From Notolepis coatsorum (taxonomy: Eukaryota > Chordata > Actinopteri > Aulopiformes > Paralepididae), in the NCBI GenBank assembly GCA_963971535.1, contig OZ020586.1, positions 75,094,584 through 75,158,583 on the forward strand: DNA of 64,000 nt, written 5' to 3'. Below, one piece after another: positions 31,440 through 40,339 of the stretch. How positions within the stretch are numbered: the stretch's first letter is position 1; the number at the start of each line of letters is the position of its first letter. Position numbers and translations under genes: made by a program. Below the pieces are notes generated by a model. That model made no database searches. It was given only the letters and a program-made list of their open reading frames with translations, and was not told the origin of the DNA.

Positions 31440-32353
31440 AGTGACATCCTTGAAATCCGTGACGTTTCCTGCCGCCTTAAAAAACGACTAGAGCCGAGAA
31501 ACCCCAAACACTCTGCCTCGCACCAAGGGCGACTATTATGGGGCCCCTCCCATGCCTCTGCGTCCCTGTCACACTGAGCCCAACTGAACTTCGTACCCTT
31601 CACCAGCAGCCTATCCGGACGTGCCTTGGAGCAGACATAACAATCCTCTATCTGATTCTGCACGCTCGTGTACTGGACCCACTTAAACCACTCATTCCCT
31701 AAAGCCGCCCTATACATCGGGTCAGCCTCCGGGTCTTCCTCGTCATAGTCATAGTCGCCCCCATCTTGTTCCCCGGAAGGAAGCAAACCCCTCAACCTGG
31801 CCCAGAGTGAGCCCACTGAGTCCCTCAACGTTCCGGCTGTCCTCTGGAACATATCCTGTCCCCCCACCTCTTCCGACTCAGTGTCCTTGACCTCCCTTTT
31901 TCCCCTCACCCCTGTCCCCTGTGCTTGGTTCGGGACAGGCTCAACCCTCCTATCTACCCCCACAACCCGATCCTCGTTAGTATAGTGGTAAGTATCCCCG
32001 CCTGTAACGGGGGAATGGTCAAAATCAAAAACATGCCCTTGCGGTCCTCCGGGAAACACCCCTTTTGGTTGTAGTCTTATCTTCTCCCCCCCTTCCTCGA
32101 TGGAGGGCAGAGGGGGCGCCTGATTCTGAGCCTGGTCATGAAAGCCTGCCGGTACTTGAGCCTGAGCGGGACCCCGTGGGACTCCTACCCACTCAAACCC
32201 GTCATCCTCAAGGACGGGTCGACCGTGACGGTTCTCAATGACGTCGTTGCCCCCGGCCGACCGTCCGCACACTGCTGCCAACATCTGCGGGAGCATCAGC
32301 AGGCACTGCACCTTCCAGTTGCCGTCTCGGGCCCTCCATGTCGGGTTCTGCAT
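31394..32353 (-). CDS. env: Retroviral Env, 5' frame: leader and start of surface unit
   Basis: Starts with an ATG 119 bases before the pol stop, so env overlaps pol in another frame, as in many simple retroviruses. A short hydrophobic run (CLLMLPQMLAAV, 17-28) could be a weak signal segment. Residues 60-145 are rich in Pro, Gln and Gly. RGKR at 150-153 is a furin-type site. An acidic stretch (DYDYDEEDPEAD) lies around 200. The surface-unit CYVC motif is at 238-241. Residues 116-127 are encoded opposite a tRNA-Asp fragment. The frame meets T-TTT-TTA at codons 290-292 (31484-31478). Beyond this the family-like sequence continues in the -1 frame, while this frame runs on to 31394 with unrelated residues. 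An env mRNA would normally be spliced; I did not assign splice sites. Confidence 0.85.
   Translation of the reverse strand: MQNPTWRARDGNWKVQCLLMLPQMLAAVCGRSAGGNDVIENRHGRPVLEDDGFEWVGVPRGPAQAQVPAGFHDQAQNQAPPLPSIEEGGEKIRLQPKGVFPGGPQGHVFDFDHSPVTGGDTYHYTNEDRVVGVDRRVEPVPNQAQGTGVRGKREVKDTESEEVGGQDMFQRTAGTLRDSVGSLWARLRGLLPSGEQDGGDYDYDEEDPEADPMYRAALGNEWFKWVQYTSVQNQIEDCYVCSKARPDRLLVKGTKFSWAQCDRDAEAWEGPHNSRPWCEAECLGFLGSSRFLRRQETSRISRMSLCGNVVGNWMYVCRG
31478..31484 (-). other. T-TTT-TTA heptamer at the env frame change
   Basis: Phased as X-XXY-YYZ in the upstream env frame (codons CGT TTT TTA). This is the form of a -1 ribosomal slippery site, and a -1 slip here leads straight into the downstream env frame. 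I see no obvious stable stem just after it. A one-base gain or loss in the T-run, in the virus or in the assembly, explains the break more simply. Confidence 0.5.
31971..32018 (+). other. tRNA-Asp 5'-half inside env (antisense)
   Basis: From 31971 to 32005, 34 of 35 bases match the 5' end of vertebrate tRNA-Asp(GTC) as I remember it: TCCTCGTTAGTATAGTGGT, one mismatch (A for G), then AGTATCCCCGCCTGT. The D arm and the anticodon stem-loop are kept: CCCGC pairs with GGGGG (one mispair), and the loop is CTGTAAC, so the anticodon position reads GTA. The T arm and 3' acceptor are missing, so it is not a tRNA gene. It begins exactly at tRNA nucleotide 1 and lies inside an open Env frame, whose codons 116-127 are its complement. 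Confidence 0.85.
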
Positions 32354-35300
32354 AACTGCGATCGATTGTATCCCCCAAGAGATCGCCGCTGGCCTTTATG
32401 CAGTGATTGAAGTGGAACCAGGTCGCTGATCCTTTGACTTGGACTGCCGTTCCAGTCGATCGGATCACCTCGTACGGGCCCTCTCTCCGGGGTGATGACC
32501 ACTTTCTCTTGTGGACCTTTACGAAGACCAGGTCCCCAGGGATCAGCCTCGGTTTGGTGGCTTCCTTCTCCGCCTCCTTCACCCCCTTTTTCTCCTTTCT
32601 CTGCTCCTGTCGAAACACAGCTTCATGTATTTTAGTCACTTGCTGAAGATATTTTTTCAGATCTTGCTCAAAAATATCTAATGCCGGGCCTCTAGCCAGG
32701 TGTCTAAATGGCGGTGTTGGCATGCTGCGGCCTGTAAGCATTTCATGCGGTGTTAGCTGTGTTTGGCGGTTTACGCTGCTTCTAATAGCCATCAGAGCAA
32801 GTGGCAAAGCATCAATCCAGTTAAGCTTAGTTTGCATACAGATTTTCAACAGTTTGTTCTTAATGACCAGATTGGCCCTTTCCACCTTTCCCTGCGACCC
32901 GGGACTATAGACACAGGAAAGGCGCTGTCTTATACCTAATTTCTGCATCAGCCCTTTAACCACCTTGTCGATGAACTCGCGGCCATTATCGCTTTGTAAT
33001 ATCGTGGGAATTCCAAATCTCGGAACGACCTCGCGACACAGGAACTTGATCACTGTGTCCGCGTTCTTGTGTTTAGATGGAATGGCCTCAATCCAGCGAC
33101 TAAAGCAGTCCTCTACTACCAGGAGGTATCGTTTGCCCTGCACTGGCGTTATCATATCCGTGTAGTCCATAATCAGGTGTCTGAATGGTCCCTCAGGGAG
33201 GGGTGTGTAAGCCGCCACTGTCGGTACTCCTTTGCGCACATTGCCCTGTAAGCATGTTAAACACCTGGCTAGTGTAACGTCAATTTGTGCCTGAAGCTTT
33301 GGGGACCAAAATCCCATTTTCGTGATTCGTTTCAGGGTCTCTGCTCTTCCACAGTGATCAACACCATGAGCCTCAGGTATCACCAAGGACAGAAGATCGA
33401 TGGAGGCGACTATCAAACCGTTATGACTCCTCCACAGACCATCTGCCCCCCTTACAGCCCCCCTCTCCGTCCACGACTGTTTCTCGGCCTGCGTGGCTGA
33501 GTCCTGAAGATCACTCAAATTATCCTCAGTTACCTCAGTCGTCAGTTCGGCCGCAAACATCAGAACAGCCATGGACGGCACCGCAGCCGCCGCCTTCGCG
33601 GCCTCGTCCGCCGCGTTGTTTCCCGTCGTCACAAAGGACAGGTCTTTTCTGTGTGCCTGGCACTTTACGATAGCAATGCTTTTGGGCAACTTTACAGCCT
33701 GAATAAGCGCCACAACCTGCTTGTGGTGAAGGATCGGTGAGCCGTCCGATTTCTTAAAGCCGCTTGCCTTCCAAATGGCCGCGAATAGGTGGCATACGCC
33801 ATGCGCATAAGCAGAGTCTGTAAAGATGTTAACCGTGCGATCTTTAGCTATTATGCATGCTTCTGTTAGTGCTATTAGTTCTGCAAGCTGGGCCGAACAT
33901 GGTTGCATGCATTGTCCGGCCTTTCTTGTTAGTGTTTCTCCGTTAGGTTTGCACTGTACGACGGCGTATCCTGACCTTAAATTTTCCCCCTCCCGATAGC
34001 AGGACCCATCCACAAAAAGCGAGAGTTCTGCTATCGCGAGCGGGTCGACTCCCAAATCAGGACGGAGTTTTACGAAAGCCTGTACCTCCACCTCGCACTC
34101 ATGCGGTTGACCCTCGCTCGGGAGTAGTACCAGATCCGCCGGGTTACTGCCGTGGCATGTTTTTATCGTAACATCCGAGTACTGCAGGAGCCTCATGTAA
34201 GCCTGTTGCCGTTGGCTGGTCAGAACAAATTTGCCTCTTTCAATCAAGTTTGCCAATTTGTGATGTGTCCAAATGCAAATGTCATATCCCATTGTCACGG
34301 CCGTTGCTTTCTCATACATCAAATGTGCTGCGGCCAGGGCCTGATAACAAGGTGGCAGACCCTGCTCTACCGGCGAAAGAGCTCTAGAGTAATATGCTAT
34401 CGGTTGTTTTTTCCCACTCCCCCCCTGTGTTTGAGTCAGGACAGCTGTCGCATGCTGCGCTCTATGTGAGACGAATAGGTGGAAACACTTCTCATAATCC
34501 GGCAGCGCCAGGGCAGGGGCCTGTAACAACAGACGCTTAATGTTTATGAACGCGTCCTCCCCCTCCTCGGTCCATGTCAAGGGAGCGCGAAGCTTGTCTG
34601 TACCCGCCTCTTTTATCATCATCCTCAACGGCGCTGTCGCTATCGTATAGTCCTCCACCCACTCAGAGCTGTACCCAGTCATCCCTAAAAACGTCATCAT
34701 CTGTCGGACCGTCAATGGCCTAGGTGCCTTGGATACAGCTTTGAGCTGCGTGGGTGAGATGTTTTTTATGCCCTTTTGAATGACGCGAGACAAGTACTCA
34801 ACTTTTGGCTGGCAGTACTGCAGTTTTGAACGGGATGCCTTGTGGCCTCCCACGGCCAATCCACTCAAAACTTTGATGGAGTCCTCATGGCACTGCTGAC
34901 GTGTATCCGAGCAGATTAGAATGTCATCTGCATACAGTAAAACCGTGCTGAGTAGTGTGTCGCACACTCCTTGCAAGTCTTCCTTGAGCGCCTTCGAGAA
35001 GTAATGTGGCGAGTGCGCGAACCCTTGTGGCAACCGGGTGTAAGAGTATTGTTTCCCCCTGTGGGTAAAAGCAAACAGATACTGAGACTCTTTTTCCAAT
35101 GGAACACTGAAGAATGCCTGCGTGAGATCAATGACCGTATAGTACTGCGAGCTACTCGGGATGTTTGTCAGGAGGGTGTGTGGATTAGCGACTTCCGCCT
35201 CTGGTCCAGACACCACATCGTTCACCGCCCTCAAATCGTGTACCAGTCTGTACCTAGCCCTGTCCGCCTTTAGCACTGGGTGGATAGGTGTATTACATCT

Positions 35301-36431
35301 GGATTTGAAAGGGACGAGCACTCCCCCCTTTAACAGTCCCTCAATCTGATGTGATATAGCTTCCTCCGACTCTGGCTTCATTGTATACTGTCTGATAAAG
35401 GGTGGTCTACAACCCTTCTTTAACCTGACCTTCACTGGCTGTGCCGACAATATTAGACCCACATCTGTGTCGTGTTTTGACCACAACCGTTCTGGGGTGC
35501 GCGCCAACATGTCCTGTTCCAGCAAAGCATCCGCCTCTGGAATAACGCAAGGGTCTCCTGGTAATCTGATTACTTGCGGTTTTGCCAAAACTGAAAAGGA
35601 AATCATTATTTTTATGAAACTCCCATCTGCGCTGTTCCAAATTAGCGGAGATTCCGTGGAGACCCACCTTTGAGTCTCGGATTCCTGTATCATTGAACCT
35701 AGATGTTCGGATTCGTAACCAGGATTTATTCTCAGAGTGATGTGTGGGGCGGCGTCTCTTAGTCTATGTTGTTCCCGTAGATACTTACTTGTGTTAACCC
35801 TCAACGCCGCGCCCTGTCTCCCTACAATTATCGTAGATGAGTTAATCTGCACCTGCTCGGGCTGTCCCTGCAACCATGCCTTGTTCCTAACTAGGTCACT
35901 ATTCGTCAAATACTGTAGTGTGCAATGTGCCTCCATGTTTGTTTGTCTAGACTGAGGCAGTTGGGTTTTCAGAAATGGCTCCCAGGGGTCACAGACCCTT
36001 TGCAGCTCTGCTTCTATGTTGCCCAGCCAGAACACAGTGGCCTCTTTCTCCCCTGTCCCTTGTAACATAATTTGGTACACGTCTTGTTCAATTTGAATCC
36101 CCTCAGGCGTACATAGGATTTTACAGCCTAGTTTACACATTGCATCTCGTCCCAAGAGATTGCGCGGGGTGCTGTCCGAAATTAATACAGGTATTGTTAT
36201 GGTCTTGTTGTTATACGTCATAGAGATTGGATCTGACGTGGGTATTAATTGTGTTTTTCCCGAGAATCCGACCGTCCGAACATACTGTCCAGACTGGGGT
36301 AAGTGAGTGGCGTATTTTTGCTTTATGCAGGAAAAACCTGCTCCAGTGTCTGCCATCATCTCTGTTAATTTGCCCTCCACTAGGACCTGCAGAATAGGTT
36401 CTTGCTCAGCTCCCTTGGAAACCACAATCAT
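32235..36431 (-). CDS. pol: Retroviral Pol: protease, RT, RNase H, integrase (1398 codons after first Met)
   Basis: Domains in order. Aspartic protease: DTGA at 28-31, then LLGRDAM about 92-98. Reverse transcriptase: LPQGFAHSP about 470 and the catalytic YADD at 500-503. RNase H: FVDGSC about 805 and TDSAYA about 870. Integrase: zinc-binding His/Cys residues at HGVDHC about 1022 and CLTC about 1056. The integrase catalytic D, D and E lie in DYTD about 1089, DNGREF about 1146 and KVERAN about 1183. A GPY motif (REGPYEVI) follows at about 1310. No stop interrupts it. The frame is the same as gag and continues open upstream to the gag TAG, so Pol is expected as a Gag-Pol product made by stop-codon readthrough. 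The first Met (36431) is probably not a real start. All key catalytic residues I looked for are present. Confidence 0.95.
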   Translation of the reverse strand: MIVVSKGAEQEPILQVLVEGKLTEMMADTGAGFSCIKQKYATHLPQSGQYVRTVGFSGKTQLIPTSDPISMTYNNKTITIPVLISDSTPRNLLGRDAMCKLGCKILCTPEGIQIEQDVYQIMLQGTGEKEATVFWLGNIEAELQRVCDPWEPFLKTQLPQSRQTNMEAHCTLQYLTNSDLVRNKAWLQGQPEQVQINSSTIIVGRQGAALRVNTSKYLREQHRLRDAAPHITLRINPGYESEHLGSMIQESETQRWVSTESPLIWNSADGSFIKIMISFSVLAKPQVIRLPGDPCVIPEADALLEQDMLARTPERLWSKHDTDVGLILSAQPVKVRLKKGCRPPFIRQYTMKPESEEAISHQIEGLLKGGVLVPFKSRCNTPIHPVLKADRARYRLVHDLRAVNDVVSGPEAEVANPHTLLTNIPSSSQYYTVIDLTQAFFSVPLEKESQYLFAFTHRGKQYSYTRLPQGFAHSPHYFSKALKEDLQGVCDTLLSTVLLYADDILICSDTRQQCHEDSIKVLSGLAVGGHKASRSKLQYCQPKVEYLSRVIQKGIKNISPTQLKAVSKAPRPLTVRQMMTFLGMTGYSSEWVEDYTIATAPLRMMIKEAGTDKLRAPLTWTEEGEDAFINIKRLLLQAPALALPDYEKCFHLFVSHRAQHATAVLTQTQGGSGKKQPIAYYSRALSPVEQGLPPCYQALAAAHLMYEKATAVTMGYDICIWTHHKLANLIERGKFVLTSQRQQAYMRLLQYSDVTIKTCHGSNPADLVLLPSEGQPHECEVEVQAFVKLRPDLGVDPLAIAELSLFVDGSCYREGENLRSGYAVVQCKPNGETLTRKAGQCMQPCSAQLAELIALTEACIIAKDRTVNIFTDSAYAHGVCHLFAAIWKASGFKKSDGSPILHHKQVVALIQAVKLPKSIAIVKCQAHRKDLSFVTTGNNAADEAAKAAAAVPSMAVLMFAAELTTEVTEDNLSDLQDSATQAEKQSWTERGAVRGADGLWRSHNGLIVASIDLLSLVIPEAHGVDHCGRAETLKRITKMGFWSPKLQAQIDVTLARCLTCLQGNVRKGVPTVAAYTPLPEGPFRHLIMDYTDMITPVQGKRYLLVVEDCFSRWIEAIPSKHKNADTVIKFLCREVVPRFGIPTILQSDNGREFIDKVVKGLMQKLGIRQRLSCVYSPGSQGKVERANLVIKNKLLKICMQTKLNWIDALPLALMAIRSSVNRQTQLTPHEMLTGRSMPTPPFRHLARGPALDIFEQDLKKYLQQVTKIHEAVFRQEQRKEKKGVKEAEKEATKPRLIPGDLVFVKVHKRKWSSPRREGPYEVIRSTGTAVQVKGSATWFHFNHCIKASGDLLGDTIDRSYAEPDMEGPRRQLEGAVPADAPADVGSSVRTVGRGQRRH

Positions 36432-36464
36432 TTGATTTCCCCCCGTCGCATTCTCTGGGCACCC

Positions 36465-36467
36465 CTA
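36465..36467 (-). promoter_or_regulatory. gag amber stop with readthrough context
   Basis: TAG followed by GGG, with pol continuing in the same frame for 11 codons to its first Met. UAG-G contexts with gag and pol in one frame are used for readthrough in murine leukaemia virus-like viruses. The next 30 bases are G-rich, with a GGGGGG run. I did not establish a pseudoknot. Confidence 0.8.
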
Positions 36468-38267
36468 GTGATTACCCCCCTGGTTTCGGGGCCCTCCTGT
36501 CTCCCCCTGGTTGTAGGGCCCTTGTGACTCCCCCTGGCGCATGGGTCTTCCATACTCCGAGCCGGGACGGTATGGTTGCCCACATCTCATTTCCCTGTGT
36601 CCCTGCATGCCGCATTTCCAACAGTGGAAACGGGGAAACTGTTGTTCGTTCCCCGGTCCCTGTGTAAACCGTGGGCCTGATTGCCCATTCCCTGCCTGCC
36701 GCCTGGACGCCCGGTTCTGTGAACTATAGCCATAGCTTCTCACTACCTGAGGTGCAGGCGGGGGTCCCTGGTCCTGCATGGGTGGAGGGGTAGCAGATGA
36801 CACCATTACTGCCTGCAGCCTCCTTTGGGGCTGCAGTTGTTGCTGAGTTAACTTCCTTGCGTCATTTCTATCCTGATCCCTGACTTTCTGCTCCTGAGCC
36901 CTTTGCTTCTCCACACTATGTGTTACATGTGCACAGAACAAAGGATAAGTCATGTCCATTAACCCCACCACGTCTTCCAGTCTATTCTTAACCACCTCTG
37001 GAAGCCCTCTCATCACACTTTCTCTAAACATCGCTCTCTGCAACGGGTCAATTTCTGGGTTGTGTCCTAGCTCACCTCTCCACTCCTTCAGTACTTTGTT
37101 CACATAGGCGCCAGGCCCTTCCGTCTCCATTATGGGGTTGCCTGCCAGTTTTGCCGGATTAATACGTGATGGATATTGATTCCTGAGTTTGTACCACAAC
37201 GCCACTCTATGCGCGTTGAATATGTCTCCATCATGGGCCTGCGTGTCGCATGCCACTCGCATCGATGTATCACCCATGATGTGCCGGCAGGCACCAACTC
37301 CTAGCAAACGCGTCAACAGGGATTTGACGTCACCCACTGCTAGCAGAAAATATGACGTATTTTCCTCAAACTGCGTGATCCACCTGGAGGCTCCTTCTGA
37401 AAGGTCCGGTAGTCTTACTATTAAACCATCGATGTCTAGAGGTGACCATGGCATGTGAAAGATATCGTTCCCCTTTATTAGCAGGGGAAACTGGCCTGTG
37501 CTTGTCACACTTCCCACGAATGTAGGGGCGAAAGTCAGGGTTCCTGTAATGTTTCCTTTCTCCTGTCCTGGTTTCGTGTCATTCTCATCTTCCTCCTCAG
37601 TTAACAGTTTAGTGTGGCCACACGCTCCGTGTTTCTCTGATGTCTGCTGTGCCACATTCTGACGGGGCTCTTCCTCTATCTTCCTCCCGACTCCCTCCCT
37701 CTGCCTGCCCAGGTTCTCTACCTCCTCTTCCTCTGCAGTATACAACTTCCGACGTACTGTCTCGCCATATGCCGCCAGGTCTTTCGGATAGAGATCCTGC
37801 GGGGTCAGTTTGGGGGGGGTATCTCGCCTAAGGGAGGTCTCTGATCTAGCGGAGGTTTCTGACCTAGCGGGGGTCCCTAATTCCGTCTCCTCATATTCTC
37901 CTCTTATTGTCACAGTGCCCACCGGCAATTGCGTGACATAAGGTGGGGATGTTGGTTTCCCTATATCCGTCTCTCTCTGATTTAGCGCTAAAGCTTCCTG
38001 CCTGTATGCTCTCCCCTTCTGGGCGTAGAGCTTCAATACCCCCAACTCTTCTGTCCTCTTTTTCAACCTCTTTTTGCTGTTGTCGCCTGGCTTGTGGTTA
38101 CGAATCATTACATTCATCTCTTCGCATACGTCGAGATCAAAAGTACCTCCGGAAGGCCATTTTGTGTCCCCGGCCTTTGTACGCCTCTGCCAACGGACAC
38201 CTACCTTGAGAATTAGGTTTTTTACGAGCGGGTTCCGGTCTAACAGTATGTCTTCTGCTGTATGCAT
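36465..38267 (-). CDS. gag: Retroviral Gag polyprotein, 600 aa
   Basis: Gag assembles the virus particle. The start ATG at 38267 has an in-frame TAA three codons upstream, so it is the first possible start. The N-terminal about 110 residues are basic and matrix-like. There is no evident myristoylation glycine after Met (MHTAED), which is unusual for matrix. Residues about 110-240 are polar and acidic, with a small SETSARSETS repeat. A capsid-like region follows (about 250-470), including a FRESVMRGLPE segment similar in position to a major homology region. A Gln/Pro-rich linker leads to one zinc knuckle, CX2CX4HX4C, at 549-562 (CWKCGMQGHREMRC). The tail is Gly/Gln-rich. It is open throughout and ends at TAG. 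I noticed no canonical PTAP or PPxY late motif. Confidence 0.93.
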   Translation of the reverse strand: MHTAEDILLDRNPLVKNLILKVGVRWQRRTKAGDTKWPSGGTFDLDVCEEMNVMIRNHKPGDNSKKRLKKRTEELGVLKLYAQKGRAYRQEALALNQRETDIGKPTSPPYVTQLPVGTVTIRGEYEETELGTPARSETSARSETSLRRDTPPKLTPQDLYPKDLAAYGETVRRKLYTAEEEEVENLGRQREGVGRKIEEEPRQNVAQQTSEKHGACGHTKLLTEEEDENDTKPGQEKGNITGTLTFAPTFVGSVTSTGQFPLLIKGNDIFHMPWSPLDIDGLIVRLPDLSEGASRWITQFEENTSYFLLAVGDVKSLLTRLLGVGACRHIMGDTSMRVACDTQAHDGDIFNAHRVALWYKLRNQYPSRINPAKLAGNPIMETEGPGAYVNKVLKEWRGELGHNPEIDPLQRAMFRESVMRGLPEVVKNRLEDVVGLMDMTYPLFCAHVTHSVEKQRAQEQKVRDQDRNDARKLTQQQLQPQRRLQAVMVSSATPPPMQDQGPPPAPQVVRSYGYSSQNRASRRQAGNGQSGPRFTQGPGNEQQFPRFHCWKCGMQGHREMRCGQPYRPGSEYGRPMRQGESQGPYNQGETGGPRNQGGNH

Positions 38268-38282
38268 CGTTGTTTAGTGTGA

Positions 38283-38784
38283 GTGTGTGCTTATTGTGTG
38301 TGTGTGTGTGTAATGAGTGTGTGTGTGAGTGAAAGAGTATGTGTGTGTGAGTGAATGTGTCGGTGTGTGTGTCTGTGTGAGACTGTGTGTGTGTGCGTCT
38401 GTTTGTGTCTGTGTGTGACTGTGTGTGTGTGTGTGTGTGACTGTGTGTGTGTGTGTGTGTGTGTATGTGTGTGTGTGTGTGTCTGTGTGTGTGTGTGTAT
38501 GTGTGCATCTGTTTGTCTGTGTGTGACTGTGTGTGTGTGTGTGTGTGACTGTGTTTGTCTGTGTGTGTTTGCACAGACGTGTGTGTGTATTGTATGTGTG
38601 TATTGTATGTGTGTATGTATGTATTCAGCAGGTTTAACTCCACCCGCCTGCCTCACAACCCGCTGTCTACCGGGACACAGGACTGTGTGTGTGTGTGTGT
38701 GTGTGTGTCGGTGTGTGTGTCTGTGTGACTGTGTGTGTGTGCGTCTGTGTGTGTCTGTGCTGACTGTGTGTGTGTGTGTGTGTG

Positions 38785-38815
<31 letters not shown>

Positions 38816-39064
38816 CTGTGTGTGGTGACTGTGTGTGTGTGTGTGTGTGTGTCTGTGTGTGTGTCTGTGTGTGGTGAGTGTGTGTGTATGTCTGTGTGTG
38901 TCTGTGTGTGTCTGTGTGTCTTTGCACAGACGTGTGTGTGTATTGTATGTGTGTATTGTGACACAGGAATGTGTGTGTGTGTGTGTCTGTGTGTCGGTGT
39001 GTGTGTCTGTGTGACTGTGTGTGTGTGCGTCTGTGTGTGTCTGTGCTGACTGTGTGTGTGTGTG

Positions 39065-39104
<40 letters not shown>

Positions 39105-39292
39105 TGTGTGTGGTGACTGTGTGTGTGTGTGTGTGTCTGTGTGTGTGTGTCTGTGTGTGGTGAGTGTGTGTGTATGTCTGTGTGTGTCTGTGTGTGTCTG
39201 TGTGTCTTTGCACAGACGTGTGTGTGTATTGTATGTGTGTATTGTGACACAGGAATGTGTGTGTGTGTGTCTGTGTGTCGGTGTGTGTCAAG
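38283..39292. repeat. 1-kb (TG)n-rich array in the gag leader, with about 300-bp higher-order units
   Basis: TG repeats with CTG, ATG and GAC interruptions. The unit ending TTTGCACAGACGTGTG, then TATTGTATGTGTGTATTG, appears near 38570, 38920 and 39205, so the array has been duplicated as larger blocks. His/Thr-rich minus-strand frames of up to 339 codons here are simple-repeat artefacts. Confidence 0.93.
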
Positions 39293-39564
39293 GCCCAACA
39301 GTGGAAACAAACTAGAGTCTCGTCAAACGCTGCCCAAATTGTTTTTCACTCTCTGCTCATATTATCACAGCTAGCCTCTCTGTAGCTACCCACACTATCT
39401 ACTATCTTCGTTCTTAAAAAGATCAGAGTGAACTCACATCCCTCTCGGAGCGCTGTCTCTCCTAGATGAGAATGAGTGTGTATGTGTCTCTGAGAGAGTT
39501 ATGTGTGTACGTGAGAGATGTGTGTGTTTTGAGGGTCCTATTTGTAAGTGTGTGTGTGGCTTGT

Positions 39565-39970
39565 GTGAGAGGGACGGAACCTACTAACAGCCAGGACACA
39601 GTTAACCTGGTTCTACTACAGCCAGGACACAGTTAACCTGGTTCTACAATGCTACAGCCAGGACACAGTTAACCTGGTTTTACTAACAGCCAGGACACAG
39701 TTAACCTAGTTATACTACAGCCAGGACACAGTTAACCTGGTTCTAAAATGCTACAGCCAGGACACAGTTAACCTGGTTCTACAAACAGCCAGGACACAGT
39801 TAACCTGGTTCTACTACAATGCTACAGCCAGGACACAGTTAACCTGGTTCTACAAACAGCCATATAGATATAACTACAAACAGCCAGGACACAGTTAACC
39901 TGGTTCTACTACAATGCTACAGCCAGGACACAGTTAACCTGGTTCTACAAACAGCCATATAGATATAACA
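39565..39970. repeat. Minisatellite in the retroviral leader, about 27-38-bp unit, about 12 copies
   Basis: Core CAGCCAGGACACAGTTAACC followed by TGGTTCTAC. Spacing varies because of small insertions such as ACAATGCTA and ATATAGATATAAC. It is not CRISPR-like: the spacers are short, variable remnants of the unit itself. Confidence 0.92.
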
Positions 39971-40319
39971 AGGGAAGTGGGGAATGGGCGAGAGTGTTTG
40001 TAAAGGGTCAGAGAAAAGTTTGACCAGAGAGAAAAGTTTGACCAGAGGTCGAAAAACATGCAATTAAAATTGATTAGTGGCGCATTTATAGCCTGTTAAA
40101 AGAGGATTCGCCCTAGTGTCAACACCTCACCACTCGTGTTCATTTTCTAGTCGTCCATCCAAAAACCAGTCACACAGCCAGCTCACTTTTTCCTCCCGCA
40201 GAATCTCCGACGGATATTATAATAAAAAGCACAACGCTCACCTTTTTTGTCGACAACCGCCAGAATGTCTACGGGAGATTCCAGGAACTGGCCGTATGAA
40301 AGGCCCGGTGGAGCAATCT
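39971..40319 (-). other. Retroviral leader next to the primer binding site
   Basis: About 350 bp between the leader minisatellite and the primer binding site, without a recognised ORF. A packaging signal would be expected here or further downstream, but I cannot place it. Confidence 0.5.
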
Positions 40320-40337
40320 ATCACGTCGGGGTCACCA
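40320..40337 (-). promoter_or_regulatory. Primer binding site, tRNA-Trp
   Basis: The plus strand reads ATCACGTCGGGGTCACCA, which equals the 3' 15 bases of vertebrate tRNA-Trp(CCA) plus CCA. On the viral strand it begins TGG two bases inside the 5' LTR. All 18 bases match from memory. Tryptophan tRNA is the primer of avian leukosis-type viruses. Its use beside a gamma-type Env is worth noting. Confidence 0.92.
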
Positions 40338-40339
40338 AA

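Noticed and set aside
31971-32018. A functional tRNA-Asp gene
   Set aside because: The T arm, 3' acceptor strand and the GTC anticodon are missing; only the 5' half is present.
38291-39310. A 339-codon His/Thr-rich protein in the retroviral leader
   Set aside because: It is a reading of a TG/CA simple repeat; equally long frames exist on the other strand and in other frames.
39565-39970. CRISPR-like regular repeats
   Set aside because: The repeated core is not separated by unique spacers of constant length; intervals are fragments of the same unit. It is a eukaryotic minisatellite within a provirus.
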